From Streptomyces mangrovisoli (GTDB taxonomy: Bacteria; Actinomycetota; Actinomycetes; Streptomycetales; Streptomycetaceae), in the NCBI RefSeq assembly GCF_000974985.2, contig NZ_LAVA02000012.1, positions 49,180 through 113,179 on the forward strand: a DNA stretch of 64,000 nucleotides. The letters run 5' to 3'. The position numbers and the translations under genes are program-made. Below the pieces are notes generated by a model, which saw only the letters and a list, made by a program, of their open reading frames with translations, was not told the DNA's origin and searched no databases. Below, piece by piece: positions 9,574 through 22,122 of this stretch; position 1 is the first letter of the stretch, and every line of letters starts with the position of its first letter.

Positions 9574-10776
9574 CTACGCGAGCGCCGTCTTCAGCGGCCG
9601 TGCCGGGTCCGCCAGCGCCCGCGGGTCCATCGGGGTGCCGGCCTCGATCAGCCGCCTGCCCTGCGCGAGGTCCCGGGGCCGGCCGACGGCCAGCAGCGCC
9701 ACCAGGCGGCCCTCGCGCAGCCAGCACACCGTCCAGGCGGGCCCGGCGGGGTCACCGCGCCAGACGGTCGCGTCGGCCGACGCGTGATGGCCGGCGTACT
9801 GCACGAAACGCCCGAACTGCTCGGACCAGAAGTACGGCACCGGGTCGTAGACCGTCGGCGCCTCGCCGACGATGCCCGCCGCGACCGTGCGCGGGCCCTG
9901 GAGGGCGTTGTCCCAGTGGTGCACGAGCAGGCGCTCGGCGTAGCGGGCCGACGGGAAGGAGGCGCAGTCGCCGACCGCGTACACGTCGGGCACGGAGGTG
10001 CGCAGGTGGTCGTCGGCGACGACCTCGTGGTGCGCGCCCAGCGCGACGCCGGACCCGTCCAGCCAGGCGGTGGCCGGGCGGGCGCCGATGCCGACCACGA
10101 CCGCGTCCGCGGGCAGCCGGGTGCCGTCGTCGAGCACCACCGCGCCGGGCTCGACCCGCTCCACGCGCGTGCGGGTGCGCAGCTCGGCACCGCTGTCGGC
10201 GTACCAGCCGGCCATCGGGGCGGCGACCTCGGCGGGCAGCGCCCCCGCCAGCGGGCGGTCCGCGGCCTCCACGACCGTCACCGCGCAGCCCGCCTCGCGG
10301 GCCGCCGTGGCGAACTCGGCGCCGATCCAGCCCGCGCCGACCACGACGATGTCGTGCCGGCGGGCGAGGACCGGCCGCAGCCGCTCGGCGTCGTCCAGGG
10401 TGCGCAGCAGATGCACGCCGGGCACGCCGTCCGCGCCGGGCAGCCGGAACGGTTCGGCGCCGGTGGCGACCACCAGGACGTCGTAGGGGACGGGGCCGGT
10501 CTCGGTGTCGACCTCGTGGTCGGCCGGGCGCAGGCCGAGCACCTCTCGGCCGAGGAGCAGTTCGATGCCGAGCGCCTCGAAGTCGACGTCGAAGGCGGAG
10601 TCCTCGGCCTTGCCGAGCAGCACCGCCTTGGACAGCGGGGGCCGGTCGTAGGGCTGGTGCGGCTCCGCTCCGATCAGCGTCACGCTGCCGGTGAAGCCCT
10701 GTTCGCGCAGGGCCACCGCGGTCTGTACGCCGGCCATGCCCGCGCCGGCGACCACCACCCGTCGTGCCGCCGACAT
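9574..10776 (-). CDS. FAD-dependent pyridine nucleotide-disulfide-type oxidoreductase (ferredoxin reductase-like)
   Basis: 400 aa. Two Rossmann motifs are visible: VVVAGAGMAGVQTAVALRE (FAD) and IVVVGAGWIGAEFATAA (NAD(P)H). PYDRPPLSK and DVYAVGDCASF are typical of ferredoxin/rubredoxin reductases, and a reductase C-terminal domain follows (VPYFWSEQFGRFVQYAG). Family role: electron transfer from NAD(P)H to a ferredoxin partner, often for a P450 or dioxygenase. ATG 10776 has GGAGG 8 nt upstream; GTG 10803 would add nine residues. A perfect 17-bp palindrome at the promoter suggests repressor control. Confidence 0.88.
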   Translation of the reverse strand: MSAARRVVVAGAGMAGVQTAVALREQGFTGSVTLIGAEPHQPYDRPPLSKAVLLGKAEDSAFDVDFEALGIELLLGREVLGLRPADHEVDTETGPVPYDVLVVATGAEPFRLPGADGVPGVHLLRTLDDAERLRPVLARRHDIVVVGAGWIGAEFATAAREAGCAVTVVEAADRPLAGALPAEVAAPMAGWYADSGAELRTRTRVERVEPGAVVLDDGTRLPADAVVVGIGARPATAWLDGSGVALGAHHEVVADDHLRTSVPDVYAVGDCASFPSARYAERLLVHHWDNALQGPRTVAAGIVGEAPTVYDPVPYFWSEQFGRFVQYAGHHASADATVWRGDPAGPAWTVCWLREGRLVALLAVGRPRDLAQGRRLIEAGTPMDPRALADPARPLKTALA

Positions 10777-10819
10777 GCCCTGGTCCTCCGTCTGCTCGCT
10801 CACCCGATCACCATAGACA

Positions 10820-10836
10820 ACTGACAATCTGTCAGT
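10820..10836. promoter_or_regulatory. Perfect 17-bp inverted repeat, probable operator
   Basis: The sequence ACTGACA-ATC-TGTCAGT has seven-base perfect arms. It lies 44-60 bp upstream of the oxidoreductase ATG, next to a possible -10 (TATGGT on the minus strand). The form is typical of a TetR- or GntR-family operator. No regulator gene adjoins it. Confidence 0.6.
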
Positions 10837-10887
10837 CCGCGGGCCGTGCGGTGAGCTGCCGCACACGAACCGCACACGATCGGCGCG

Positions 10888-11229
10888 CTACGCGCCCAGC
10901 TCCTCCACCACGCTGGTGCCGCTGCCGGGCTGCGACTCCCACTCCCAGGTCTCCACCAGCCGGATCCGGCCGTCCGGGAGCGCGACGACGTCCGAGACGC
11001 AGTGCCCCGAGGACGTCGTGCCGTCGCGCCCCAGCTGGACGTAACGGAAGTCGATCCGGTCACCCTCACGGGTACCCACCAGGTGGCCGCGTACGACGTC
11101 ACCGCCCGCGTAGTCGGCCCAGACCGTGCCGTCCTGCTCGCGGTAGGCGAAGCGGGTGCGGGTGCCGACCTGCCCGGGGGCCTGGTCGGCGACGGGGGCG
11201 AGGGTCAGTCCGTCGAGCGAACGGGCCAT
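10888..11229 (-). CDS. Conserved hypothetical small protein (beta-rich, often mislabelled N-acetylglutamate synthase)
   Basis: 113 aa. It has the pattern of a widespread small family: GTRTRFAYREQDGTVWADYAGG, VVRGHLVGTREGDRIDFRYVQL, then GRIRLVETWEWES. Members are often labelled N-acetylglutamate synthase without support. I see no acetyltransferase motif; predicted beta-barrel, cytosolic. ATG 11229 is preceded by GAAGGAG. It is divergent from the thiO riboswitch region. Function unknown. Confidence 0.8.
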   Translation of the reverse strand: MARSLDGLTLAPVADQAPGQVGTRTRFAYREQDGTVWADYAGGDVVRGHLVGTREGDRIDFRYVQLGRDGTTSSGHCVSDVVALPDGRIRLVETWEWESQPGSGTSVVEELGA

Positions 11230-11270
11230 GAACGGGGCTCCTTCCAGGCGCTAGGCTGGCCACCGTACAA

Positions 11271-11362
11271 GCACTCGCGGGAGCCCGGACGACCGGGCTG
11301 AGAGGGAGGCTGGCGGCCTCCGACCGTACGAACCTGATCCGGGTCATGCCGGCGAAGGGAGG
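11271..11362 (+). promoter_or_regulatory. TPP riboswitch (Thi box) for thiOSG
   Basis: The conserved core is plain: GGGCTGAGA at 11293-11301, then GAACCTGATCCGGGTCATGC and CGGCGAAGGGA, ending 13 bp before the thiO ATG. These are the pyrimidine- and pyrophosphate-sensing parts of the TPP aptamer. The thiO ribosome site (GGAGGGG) overlaps the 3' end of the aptamer, so control by ribosome-site sequestration is likely (inference). Confidence 0.95.
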
Positions 11363-11374
11363 GGCTGGACGCCC

Positions 11375-12556
11375 ATGTCGTCACGTACGTCGGACGTTCT
11401 CGTCGTCGGGGGCGGGATCATCGGCCTGGTCACGGCCTGGCGGGCCGCGCAACGCGGGTTCGCCGCCGCCGTGGTGGACCCCGCGCCGGGCGGCGGGGCC
11501 GCGCAGGTGGCCGCCGGGATGCTGGCCGCCGTCACCGAACTGCACTTCGGCGAGCAGACGCTGCTCGGCCTCAACCTGGAGTCCGCCCGCCGCTATCCGC
11601 GGTTCGCGGCCGAGCTGACCGAACTCACCGGCCAGGACCTCGGCTACCGCCGCTGCGGCACGCTCGCCGTCGCACTGGACGCCGACGACCGGGCTCATCT
11701 GCGCGAACTGCACACCCTGCAACGGCAGTCGGGGCTGGAGTCGGAGTGGCTGTCCGGACGCGACTGCCGCCGTCTGGAGCCGCTGCTCGCGCCCGGCGTG
11801 CGCGGCGGCCTGCGGGTGGACGCCGACCACCAGATCGACCCGCGGCGACTGGCCGCGGCCCTGGTCACAGCCTGCGAGCGGGCCGGGGTGGCGTTCCACC
11901 GGGCGTGGGCCGAGCGGCTGGTCGTGGCCCGGGACCGCGCCGCGGGGGTCGTCACGGCCGACGGCACCGAACTCGCCGCGGGCCAGGTGGTGCTGGCGGG
12001 CGGCAGCCTCAGCGGGCGGCTCGCCGGGGTGCCGGCGGACGTGGTGCCGCCGGTGCGGCCGGTGAAGGGGCAGGTGGTGCGGCTGACCGTGCCGCCGCGG
12101 TACGCGCCCTTCCTCAGCCGTACGGTGCGCGCGGTGGTCCGCGGCAGCGCGGTCTACCTGGTGCCCCGCGAGAACGGCGAGCTGGTCCTCGGCGCGACCA
12201 GCGAGGAGCTGGGCTTCGACACCACGGTCACCGCGGGCGGCGTGTACGAGCTGCTGCGCGACGCCCACGAACTGGTCCCCGGGATCACCGAGCTGCCGCT
12301 CGCGGAGACCCGCGCGGGGCTGCGCCCCGGCTCCCCCGACAACGCGCCGCTGCTCGGCCCGACCGCGCTCCCCGGGCTGCTGCTGGCCACCGGCCACCAC
12401 CGCAACGGCGTGCTGCTCACCCCGGTCACCGGCGACGCGCTGGCGCACGCCCTGACCACGGGCGAACTCCCGCCGGAGGCACGGCCGTTCACACCGGCCC
12501 GGTTCTCCCGTGCGGCTGCGGCCGACGCGCCGCGCCGCTCGGGGCAGCCCGCATGA
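11375..12556 (+). CDS. thiO: Glycine oxidase ThiO
   Basis: 393 aa DAO-family flavoenzyme that oxidises glycine to the imine used to build the thiazole ring. FAD-binding VLVVGGGIIGLVTAWRAAQRG is at residues ~7-27, with GTLAVALDADD, VVLAGGSLS, and a C-terminal TRAGLRPGSPDNAPLLGP plus ATGHHRNGVLLTP typical of ThiO. ATG 11375 follows the TPP riboswitch. The stop overlaps an ATG (ATGA at 12553) that opens a frame running into thiS. Confidence 0.95.
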   Translation: MSSRTSDVLVVGGGIIGLVTAWRAAQRGFAAAVVDPAPGGGAAQVAAGMLAAVTELHFGEQTLLGLNLESARRYPRFAAELTELTGQDLGYRRCGTLAVALDADDRAHLRELHTLQRQSGLESEWLSGRDCRRLEPLLAPGVRGGLRVDADHQIDPRRLAAALVTACERAGVAFHRAWAERLVVARDRAAGVVTADGTELAAGQVVLAGGSLSGRLAGVPADVVPPVRPVKGQVVRLTVPPRYAPFLSRTVRAVVRGSAVYLVPRENGELVLGATSEELGFDTTVTAGGVYELLRDAHELVPGITELPLAETRAGLRPGSPDNAPLLGPTALPGLLLATGHHRNGVLLTPVTGDALAHALTTGELPPEARPFTPARFSRAAAADAPRRSGQPA

Positions 12557-12771
12557 CGGCCTACGGCACCGCGGCCGGAGCCCGCCCGACCGGCCCCGCC
12601 GCCCGCACCCCGGGCCGCCCGGCCACCTTCCCCGCCCTCGACCCCGACCCCGCGGGCGCGGCGGCCCGCGCGACCGCCGAAGCCGCCGAAGCCGCCGAAG
12701 CGGCCCGCGCGACCGAGGACCCCGCCGAAGCGGCCCGTTCGACCGCCTCCGCCACCCGCTACGGAGCCCCC

Positions 12772-12990
12772 GTGAACCCCTCCGTCTCCGTCTCCATCTC
12801 CGTCAACGGCGAGCCGCGGCAGGTCGCCGCCGGTACCGCCCTCGACAGCGTCGTCCGGACGCTCACCGCGTCGCCCGCCGGGGTGGCCGCGGCCCTCAAC
12901 GAGACCGTGGTACCGCGCACGCGGTGGGCGGCCACGCCGCTCGCCGAGGGCGACCGCGTCGAAATCCTCACCGCCGTCCAGGGAGGCTGA
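12772..12990 (+). CDS. thiS: Sulfur carrier protein ThiS (possibly N-terminally extended)
   Basis: 72 aa from GTG 12772, which has a GGAG site. It is a ubiquitin-like fold protein (ISVNGEPRQVAAGTALDSVV) ending in the obligatory Gly-Gly (LTAVQGG) that carries the thiocarboxylate for thiazole synthesis. The same frame is open back to ATG 12553, which overlaps the thiO stop; this would add 73 Ala/Glu/Pro-rich residues. Either the 215-bp gap is a spacer or ThiS has a disordered extension. The next gene, thiG, starts 3 bp after the stop. Confidence 0.93.
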   Translation: MNPSVSVSISVNGEPRQVAAGTALDSVVRTLTASPAGVAAALNETVVPRTRWAATPLAEGDRVEILTAVQGG

Positions 12991-13788
<798 letters not shown>

Positions 13789-13921
13789 GTGCTTCCGCTC
13801 CTCGCACCCGCGCGGCCCACCGGGCTTTCCAGCCACGCAACAGTCACAGCTCTGCTGCATTCCTTTCCCGGAACGACGCGAAACGACGGCCCTGTCGGTC
13901 CCGGCTCGTAGACTCACCTGC

Positions 13922-15841
13922 GTGGATACGACCCTTCAGGACCCATTGGTCGGCCGAGTGCTCGATGGCCGGTATCGCGTCGACGCGCGGATCGCGGTCG
14001 GCGGGATGGCCACGGTCTACCGGGCCCTGGACACCCGCCTGGACCGCGTGCTCGCGCTCAAGGTGATGCACCCGACGCTGGCGGCCGACGGCTCGTTCGT
14101 CGAGCGGTTCATCCGCGAGGCCAAGTCGGTGGCGCGGCTCGCGCACCCCAACGTCGTGCAGGTCTTCGACCAGGGCACCGACGGGTCGTACGTCTATCTG
14201 GCGATGGAGTACGTCGCCGGCTGCACCCTGCGCGACGTGCTGCGCGAGCGCGGGGCGCTCCAGCCGCGGGCCGCGCTCGACATCCTGGAGCCGGTGCTGG
14301 CCGCGCTGGGCGCCGCCCACCGGGCCGGTTTCGTGCACCGCGACATGAAGCCGGAGAACGTCCTGATCGGGGACGACGGCCGGGTCAAGGTCGCCGACTT
14401 CGGCCTGGTGCGCTCCGTGGACACGGTCACCAGCACCACCGGCGCCGTCCTCGGCACGGTCTCCTACCTGGCGCCGGAGCAGATCGAGCACGGCACCTCG
14501 GACACCCGGGTCGACGTGTACGCGTGCGGCGTCATGCTCTACGAGATGCTGACCGGCGCGAAGCCGCACGTCGGCGACTCCCCCGCGCAGGTGCTCTACG
14601 CGCACCTGCACGAGGACGTGCCCGCGCCGTCCGCCGTCGTCCCGGGGCTGCCGGCCGCGCTGGACACGCTGGTCGCGGCGGCCACCGCCCGCTCCCCCGA
14701 GTTCCGGCCCTACGACGCCGTGGCGCTGCTCGGCCAGGTGCTCGAGGTGCGCGCGGCGCTGACCCCGGAGCAGCTGGACGCGGTGCCGCCGCAGGCGATC
14801 ACCGCGCAGCACGACAACGCCGGGGACCGCACCAGCGTGATCCCGCGCTCGCTGACCGTGCCGCGCCCGCTGCCGGTCGACGGCGACGGCCCCGACCCGC
14901 TGAACCGGACCAGCCTGCTGGCGACACCGCCCGTGCCGCCGCGGGTCCCGGGGCGGCCCCGGCGCGGGCTGCTCACGGTGGTCGTCGCCGTGGTGCTGGC
15001 CCTGGGCATCGGGACCGGCGTCTGGTACATCAACTCCGGCCAGTTCACCAAGGTCCCGCAACTGCTGGAGAAGACCCAGGCGCAGGCCGAGGCGCGACTC
15101 AAGGACGAGGGCCTCGGCGTGAAGAAGGTCGAGCACCGCTACAGCGACGCGATCCGCCGGGGCACGGTGATCAGCACCGACCCGAAGGCGGGCGCCCGCA
15201 TCCGCAAGCACGACTCGGTGACCCTGGTGGTCTCCGACGGCCCCGAGACGGTGAAGGTGCCCGACCTGGAAGGGCTGAGCCTCGCGAAGGCGCGCAGCCG
15301 GCTGAAGGAGGACGGGCTGGAGCCGGGCATGGTCACCCGCGAGTTCAACGACGACGTGCCGCGGGGCTTCCTCATCGGCTCCGACCCGGAGTCCGGCACC
15401 GAGCGGCACGCGGGCTCGGCGATCGCGCTGGTGGTCAGCAAGGGCAGCCCGGTCGACGTGCCGGACGTCACCGGCGAGGACCTCTCCGACGCGCGCGCCG
15501 ACCTCGCGGAGGCGGGCCTGAAGGTGAAGGTCGCCACCGGCCGGGTCAACTCGGAGTTCGACGCCGGGCAGGTCGCCGAGCAGACCCCGGAGGCCGACAG
15601 CGAGGCCGCCGACGGTGACACCGTCACGCTGACGATCTCCAAGGGCCCGCAGATGATCGAGGTCCCGGACGTGGTCGGGGACAGCGTCGACGACGCGAAG
15701 AAGGCCCTCGAGGACGCCGGCTTCAAGGTCGACGAGGACCGCGGGCTGCTCGGGCTGTTCGGCGACACGGTGAAGAAGCAGTCGGTCGCCGGCGGCGAGA
15801 CGGCGCCGAAGGGCTCCACCATCAAGATCACCATCCGCTGA
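13922..15841 (+). CDS. Membrane Ser/Thr protein kinase with four PASTA repeats
   Basis: 639 aa. Kinase domain ~15-280: glycine loop IAVGGMATVY, ATP lysine in LALKVM, catalytic FVHRDMKPENVL (an RD kinase), DFG in VADFGLV, and LAPEQIEHG. A Pro-rich linker and one TM helix (~340-365, LLTVVVAVVLALGIGTGVWY) follow, then four PASTA repeats (each starting VPxLxG or VPDVxG), which bind muropeptides or lipid II. GTG 13922 lies 7 nt after TAGACT, so it is leaderless. Gene order with an Rv2175c homologue and DAHP synthase matches the M. tuberculosis pknL locus, but PknL itself lacks PASTA repeats. Confidence 0.95.
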   Translation: MDTTLQDPLVGRVLDGRYRVDARIAVGGMATVYRALDTRLDRVLALKVMHPTLAADGSFVERFIREAKSVARLAHPNVVQVFDQGTDGSYVYLAMEYVAGCTLRDVLRERGALQPRAALDILEPVLAALGAAHRAGFVHRDMKPENVLIGDDGRVKVADFGLVRSVDTVTSTTGAVLGTVSYLAPEQIEHGTSDTRVDVYACGVMLYEMLTGAKPHVGDSPAQVLYAHLHEDVPAPSAVVPGLPAALDTLVAAATARSPEFRPYDAVALLGQVLEVRAALTPEQLDAVPPQAITAQHDNAGDRTSVIPRSLTVPRPLPVDGDGPDPLNRTSLLATPPVPPRVPGRPRRGLLTVVVAVVLALGIGTGVWYINSGQFTKVPQLLEKTQAQAEARLKDEGLGVKKVEHRYSDAIRRGTVISTDPKAGARIRKHDSVTLVVSDGPETVKVPDLEGLSLAKARSRLKEDGLEPGMVTREFNDDVPRGFLIGSDPESGTERHAGSAIALVVSKGSPVDVPDVTGEDLSDARADLAEAGLKVKVATGRVNSEFDAGQVAEQTPEADSEAADGDTVTLTISKGPQMIEVPDVVGDSVDDAKKALEDAGFKVDEDRGLLGLFGDTVKKQSVAGGETAPKGSTIKITIR

Positions 15842-15844
15842 GCC

Positions 15845-15886
15845 CGGGTCCGAGCCCGCACGGGTCCGAGCCCGCACGGGTGCGCG
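15845..15886. repeat. 16-bp tandem repeat after the kinase gene
   Basis: Two exact copies of CGGGTCCGAGCCCGCA (15845-15860, 15861-15876) are followed by a partial third. Each copy can fold as a small CGGG/CCCG hairpin just after the kinase stop. Confidence 0.55.
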
Positions 15887-15918
15887 AGGGCACGGCGAGG
15901 GCGCGGCGGGAGCCGTTC

Positions 15919-15934
15919 GGGTGACGTGTCACCC
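15919..15934. promoter_or_regulatory. Perfect inverted repeat before nfo
   Basis: GGGTGAC-GT-GTCACCC, seven-base perfect arms, ends 7 bp before the GTG start of the endonuclease IV gene. It could be an operator or an RNA hairpin masking the start. No regulator is identifiable. Confidence 0.45.
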
Positions 15935-15941
15935 TTGACGG

Positions 15942-16820
15942 GTGACTCAGCCGCAGCCCCCCGCCCTCCGCAACCCCGTCGGCGGCCATGTGCCGGTCGC
16001 CGGCGGCCTCCGTTCCGTCGGGCTGTCGTACGCCCATGACCTGCGCGCCGAGGCGGTGCAGGTCTTCGTGGCCAACCCGCGCGGCTGGGCCACCCCGGCG
16101 GGCAACCCGCGCCAGGACGAGGAGTTCCGCGCCGTCTGCGCGGAGAAGTCGATCCCGGCGTACGTCCACGCGCCCTATCTGATCAACTTCGGCTCGCACA
16201 CCGAGGCCACCGTGGAGCGGTCGGTCGAGTCGCTGCGGCACTCGCTGCGCCGCGGCCGGGCGATCGGCGCGCTCGGGGTGGTCGTGCACACCGGCAGCGC
16301 GACGGGCGGCCGGGACCGGTCGGTGGCGCTGAAGCAGGTGCGGGAGCATCTGCTGCCGCTGCTCGACGAGCTGACCCACGACGACGACCCGTTCCTGCTG
16401 CTGGAGTCCACGGCCGGACAGGGCGCGTCGCTGTGCTCCCGGACCTGGGACTTCGGCCCCTACTTCGAGGCGCTGGACGCCCACCCGAAGCTCGGGGTGT
16501 GCCTGGACACCTGCCACATCTTCGCCGCGGGACACGACCTGACGGGCCCGAGCGGGATGCACCAGACGCTGGACCTGCTGGTGGACACGGTCGGCGCGGG
16601 CCGGCTGAAGCTGATCCACGCCAACGACTCCAAGGACGTCGTGGGCGCCCACAAGGACCGCCACGAGAACATCGGGGCCGGGCACATCGGCGAGGACCCC
16701 TTCCGCGCGCTGATGACCCACCCGGCGACCGACGGCGTCCCGCTGATCATCGAGACGCCCGGCGGCAAGGAAGGGCACGCGGCGGACGTCGAGCGGCTGA
16801 AGAAGCTCAGGGACGGCTGA
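15942..16820 (+). CDS. nfo: Deoxyribonuclease IV (AP endonuclease family 2)
   Basis: 292 aa TIM-barrel zinc enzyme that cuts 5' of abasic sites in base excision repair. Metal-site motifs are in family order: YVHAPYLINFGS, VVVHTGSA, LLLESTAGQG, GVCLDTCHIFAAGHD, KLIHANDSKD, RHENIGAGHIG and LIIETPGG. GTG 15942 is chosen; an earlier GTG at 15921 lies within the palindrome. Confidence 0.95.
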   Translation: MTQPQPPALRNPVGGHVPVAGGLRSVGLSYAHDLRAEAVQVFVANPRGWATPAGNPRQDEEFRAVCAEKSIPAYVHAPYLINFGSHTEATVERSVESLRHSLRRGRAIGALGVVVHTGSATGGRDRSVALKQVREHLLPLLDELTHDDDPFLLLESTAGQGASLCSRTWDFGPYFEALDAHPKLGVCLDTCHIFAAGHDLTGPSGMHQTLDLLVDTVGAGRLKLIHANDSKDVVGAHKDRHENIGAGHIGEDPFRALMTHPATDGVPLIIETPGGKEGHAADVERLKKLRDG

Positions 16821-16873
16821 GGAGGCTCACGGACGGCCGGCCCGGGGCCGGTGGCGTACGGCCCGCCCTCCGG

Positions 16874-17515
16874 TCAGAGCTCCGGGCCCTCCCCCGGCGC
16901 CTCCTGGTAGGAGTAGCGCTGCTCCTGCCACGGGTCGCCGATGTTGTGGTAGCCGCGCTCCTCCCAGAAGCCCCTGCGGTCGGCCGTCATGTACTCGACG
17001 CCGCGGACCCACTTGGGGCCCTTCCACGCGTACAGGTGGGGGACGACCAGCCGGGCCGGGAAGCCGTGTTCGGCGGTGAGCAGCTCGCCGTCCTTGTGGG
17101 TGGCGAAGATCGCGCGGTCGGAGGCGAAGTCCGACAGCCGGAGGTTGGAGCTGAAGCCGTACTCCGCCCACACCATCACATGGGTGACGGCGGGCGCGGG
17201 CGGGGCGAGGTCGAGGATCGCGCGGGCCGGCACACCGCCCCACTCGGCGCCGATCATGCTGAACTTGGTCACGCAGTGCAGATCGGCCACCACGGTGGTG
17301 TACGGCAGCGCCGTGAACTCCTCGTGGTTCCAGGTGCGCTTCTCGCTGTCGGCGGTGGCGCCGAAGACCCGGAACTCCCAGCGCTCGGGGCGGAACTTGG
17401 GCACCGGCCCGTAGTGGGTGACCGGCCAGCCGCGCTGGATCCGCTGCCCCGGCGGCAGCGGGGACTCCGTGGCCCCTTCCGATGCTCCTGCTGCACGCTC
17501 CACCGGCTGACCCAT
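16874..17515 (-). CDS. Sulfite oxidase-like molybdopterin oxidoreductase
   Basis: 213 aa, a short single-domain oxidoreductase with the sulfite-oxidase/MsrP molybdopterin fold. The Mo-ligand cysteine lies in VVADLHCVTKFSMIG; FPARLVVPHLYAWKGPKWV and DRRGFWEERGYHNIGDPW are family features. No signal peptide or heme domain is seen, so it looks cytosolic and depends on another electron partner. Electron acceptor and substrate are unknown. It is divergent from bfr. Confidence 0.9.
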   Translation of the reverse strand: MGQPVERAAGASEGATESPLPPGQRIQRGWPVTHYGPVPKFRPERWEFRVFGATADSEKRTWNHEEFTALPYTTVVADLHCVTKFSMIGAEWGGVPARAILDLAPPAPAVTHVMVWAEYGFSSNLRLSDFASDRAIFATHKDGELLTAEHGFPARLVVPHLYAWKGPKWVRGVEYMTADRRGFWEERGYHNIGDPWQEQRYSYQEAPGEGPEL

Positions 17516-17681
17516 GGCTCCATCCTGACAGACCCGGAGCGGTGCACCCGACCAGCTTCGGGTCGGGACACCGCCATTCGGACAACTCCCACTAAGCGTG
17601 CACTTACTGGACGGGTCCGCGCCCCAGTGGAATCATGCGGCGCAACCTGGCCCGACCCCCGCGCTGGAAGGAGCCTCTGCG

Positions 17682-18161
17682 ATGCAGGGCGACCCCGAGG
17701 TCATCGAATTCCTCAACGAGCAGCTGACCGGTGAGCTGACCGCGATCAACCAGTACTTCCTGCACGCGAAGATGCAGGAGAACTTCGGCTGGACGAAGCT
17801 CGCGAAGTACACCCGGCACGAGTCGTTCGACGAGATGAAGCACGCCGAGGTGCTCACCGACCGGATCCTGTTCCTGGAGGGGCTGCCGAACTACCAGCGC
17901 CTGTTCCACGTACGGGTGGGCCAGACCGTCAAGGAGATGTTCGAGGCGGACCGGCAGGTCGAGGTCGAGGCCATCGACCGGCTCCGGCGCGGCATCAAGG
18001 TGATGCGCGAGAAGGGCGACATCACGTCCGCCAACATCTTCGAGTCGATCCTCGAGGACGAGGAGCACCACATCGACTATCTGGACACCCAGCTGGAGCT
18101 GGTGGAGAAGCTCGGCGAGGCCCTCTACATCGCCCAGCTGATCGAGCAGCCGGAGAGCTGA
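17682..18161 (+). CDS. bfr: Bacterioferritin
   Basis: 159 aa, full length. It stores iron in a 24-mer. Ferroxidase ligands are visible in the four-helix order: E in NEQLTGELTAINQYF, E and H in FDEMKHAEVLTDRI, E in VEVEAIDRL, and E and H in ILEDEEHHIDYLD. The heme Met lies in the segment after DEMKHAE. ATG 17682 has GGAAGGAG upstream. The partner bfd is convergent, 61 bp further on. Confidence 0.97.
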   Translation: MQGDPEVIEFLNEQLTGELTAINQYFLHAKMQENFGWTKLAKYTRHESFDEMKHAEVLTDRILFLEGLPNYQRLFHVRVGQTVKEMFEADRQVEVEAIDRLRRGIKVMREKGDITSANIFESILEDEEHHIDYLDTQLELVEKLGEALYIAQLIEQPES

Positions 18162-18222
18162 CCCGCCCGGCGCGCCAGGGCCCCGCACGCCAGGGCCCCG
18201 GGACGGCCGGTCCGCCGGAGCC

Positions 18223-18459
18223 TCAGGCCGCCCGGGCCGCTTCCCCGGCCCCGGCCGTCGCGATCGCCCGCCGCTCGTCCGCCGACCGGCGGGTGGGGCA
18301 GTCGCCGCGGCCCAGCAGGGCCTGGATGCGCCGTACGCAGGAACCGCAGTCGGTGCCCGCCTTGCAGGCCGACGCGATCTGGCGGGGCGTGCAGGCACCG
18401 TCCGCCGCGTGCTTCTTGACCTGCTGCTCGGTGACCCCGAAACAACTGCAGACGTACAC
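18223..18459 (-). CDS. bfd: Bacterioferritin-associated ferredoxin (2Fe-2S)
   Basis: 78 aa. A BFD-like [2Fe-2S] domain with four cysteines in CxC and CxxC pairs (YVCSCFGVT and GTDCGSCVRR). Bfd reduces the ferric core of Bfr to release iron. I chose GTG 18459 because a perfect GGAGGTGA site ends 5 nt before it; GTG 18468 would add three residues but overlaps that site. The C-terminal 25 residues are an Ala/Arg tail. An iron box ~50 bp upstream points to DmdR1/IdeR control. Confidence 0.92.
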   Translation of the reverse strand: MYVCSCFGVTEQQVKKHAADGACTPRQIASACKAGTDCGSCVRRIQALLGRGDCPTRRSADERRAIATAGAGEAARAA

Positions 18460-18504
18460 GCGGTTCACCTCCCGACGGGATCGAAGTGGTGCCGTCCCGA
18501 CTTC

Positions 18505-18523
18505 CTCGGTGAGGCTAACCTAA
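18505..18523. promoter_or_regulatory. Iron box (DmdR1/IdeR operator) upstream of bfd
   Basis: The 19-mer CTCGGTGAGGCTAACCTAA matches the iron-box consensus TTAGGTTAGGCTAACCTAA at 16 of 19 positions, with an intact right half. It lies 46-64 bp upstream of the bfd start, as expected for iron-dependent repression when iron is ample. Confidence 0.88.
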
Positions 18524-18556
18524 CCTTACCCGGCTCACAGGAGTCCCAAAAGAGGA

Positions 18557-18590
18557 GTGGGGCGCGGATCGTATGTGATCCGCGCCCCAC
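18557..18590 (-). terminator. Intrinsic terminator of aroH
   Basis: A perfect 14-bp stem (18557-18570 with 18577-18590) and 6-nt loop, followed on the minus strand by TCCTCTTTT. It is 27 bp after the aroH stop. Confidence 0.9.
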
Positions 18591-18617
18591 CTCACGCTCC
18601 GGTGACCGGCACCGGCG

Positions 18618-22122
<3,505 letters not shown>

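Noticed and set aside
18238..18459. Bfd as a standard ferredoxin for the upstream sulfite-oxidase-like enzyme
   Set aside because: The CxC/CxxC layout and neighbouring bfr fit the bacterioferritin partner.
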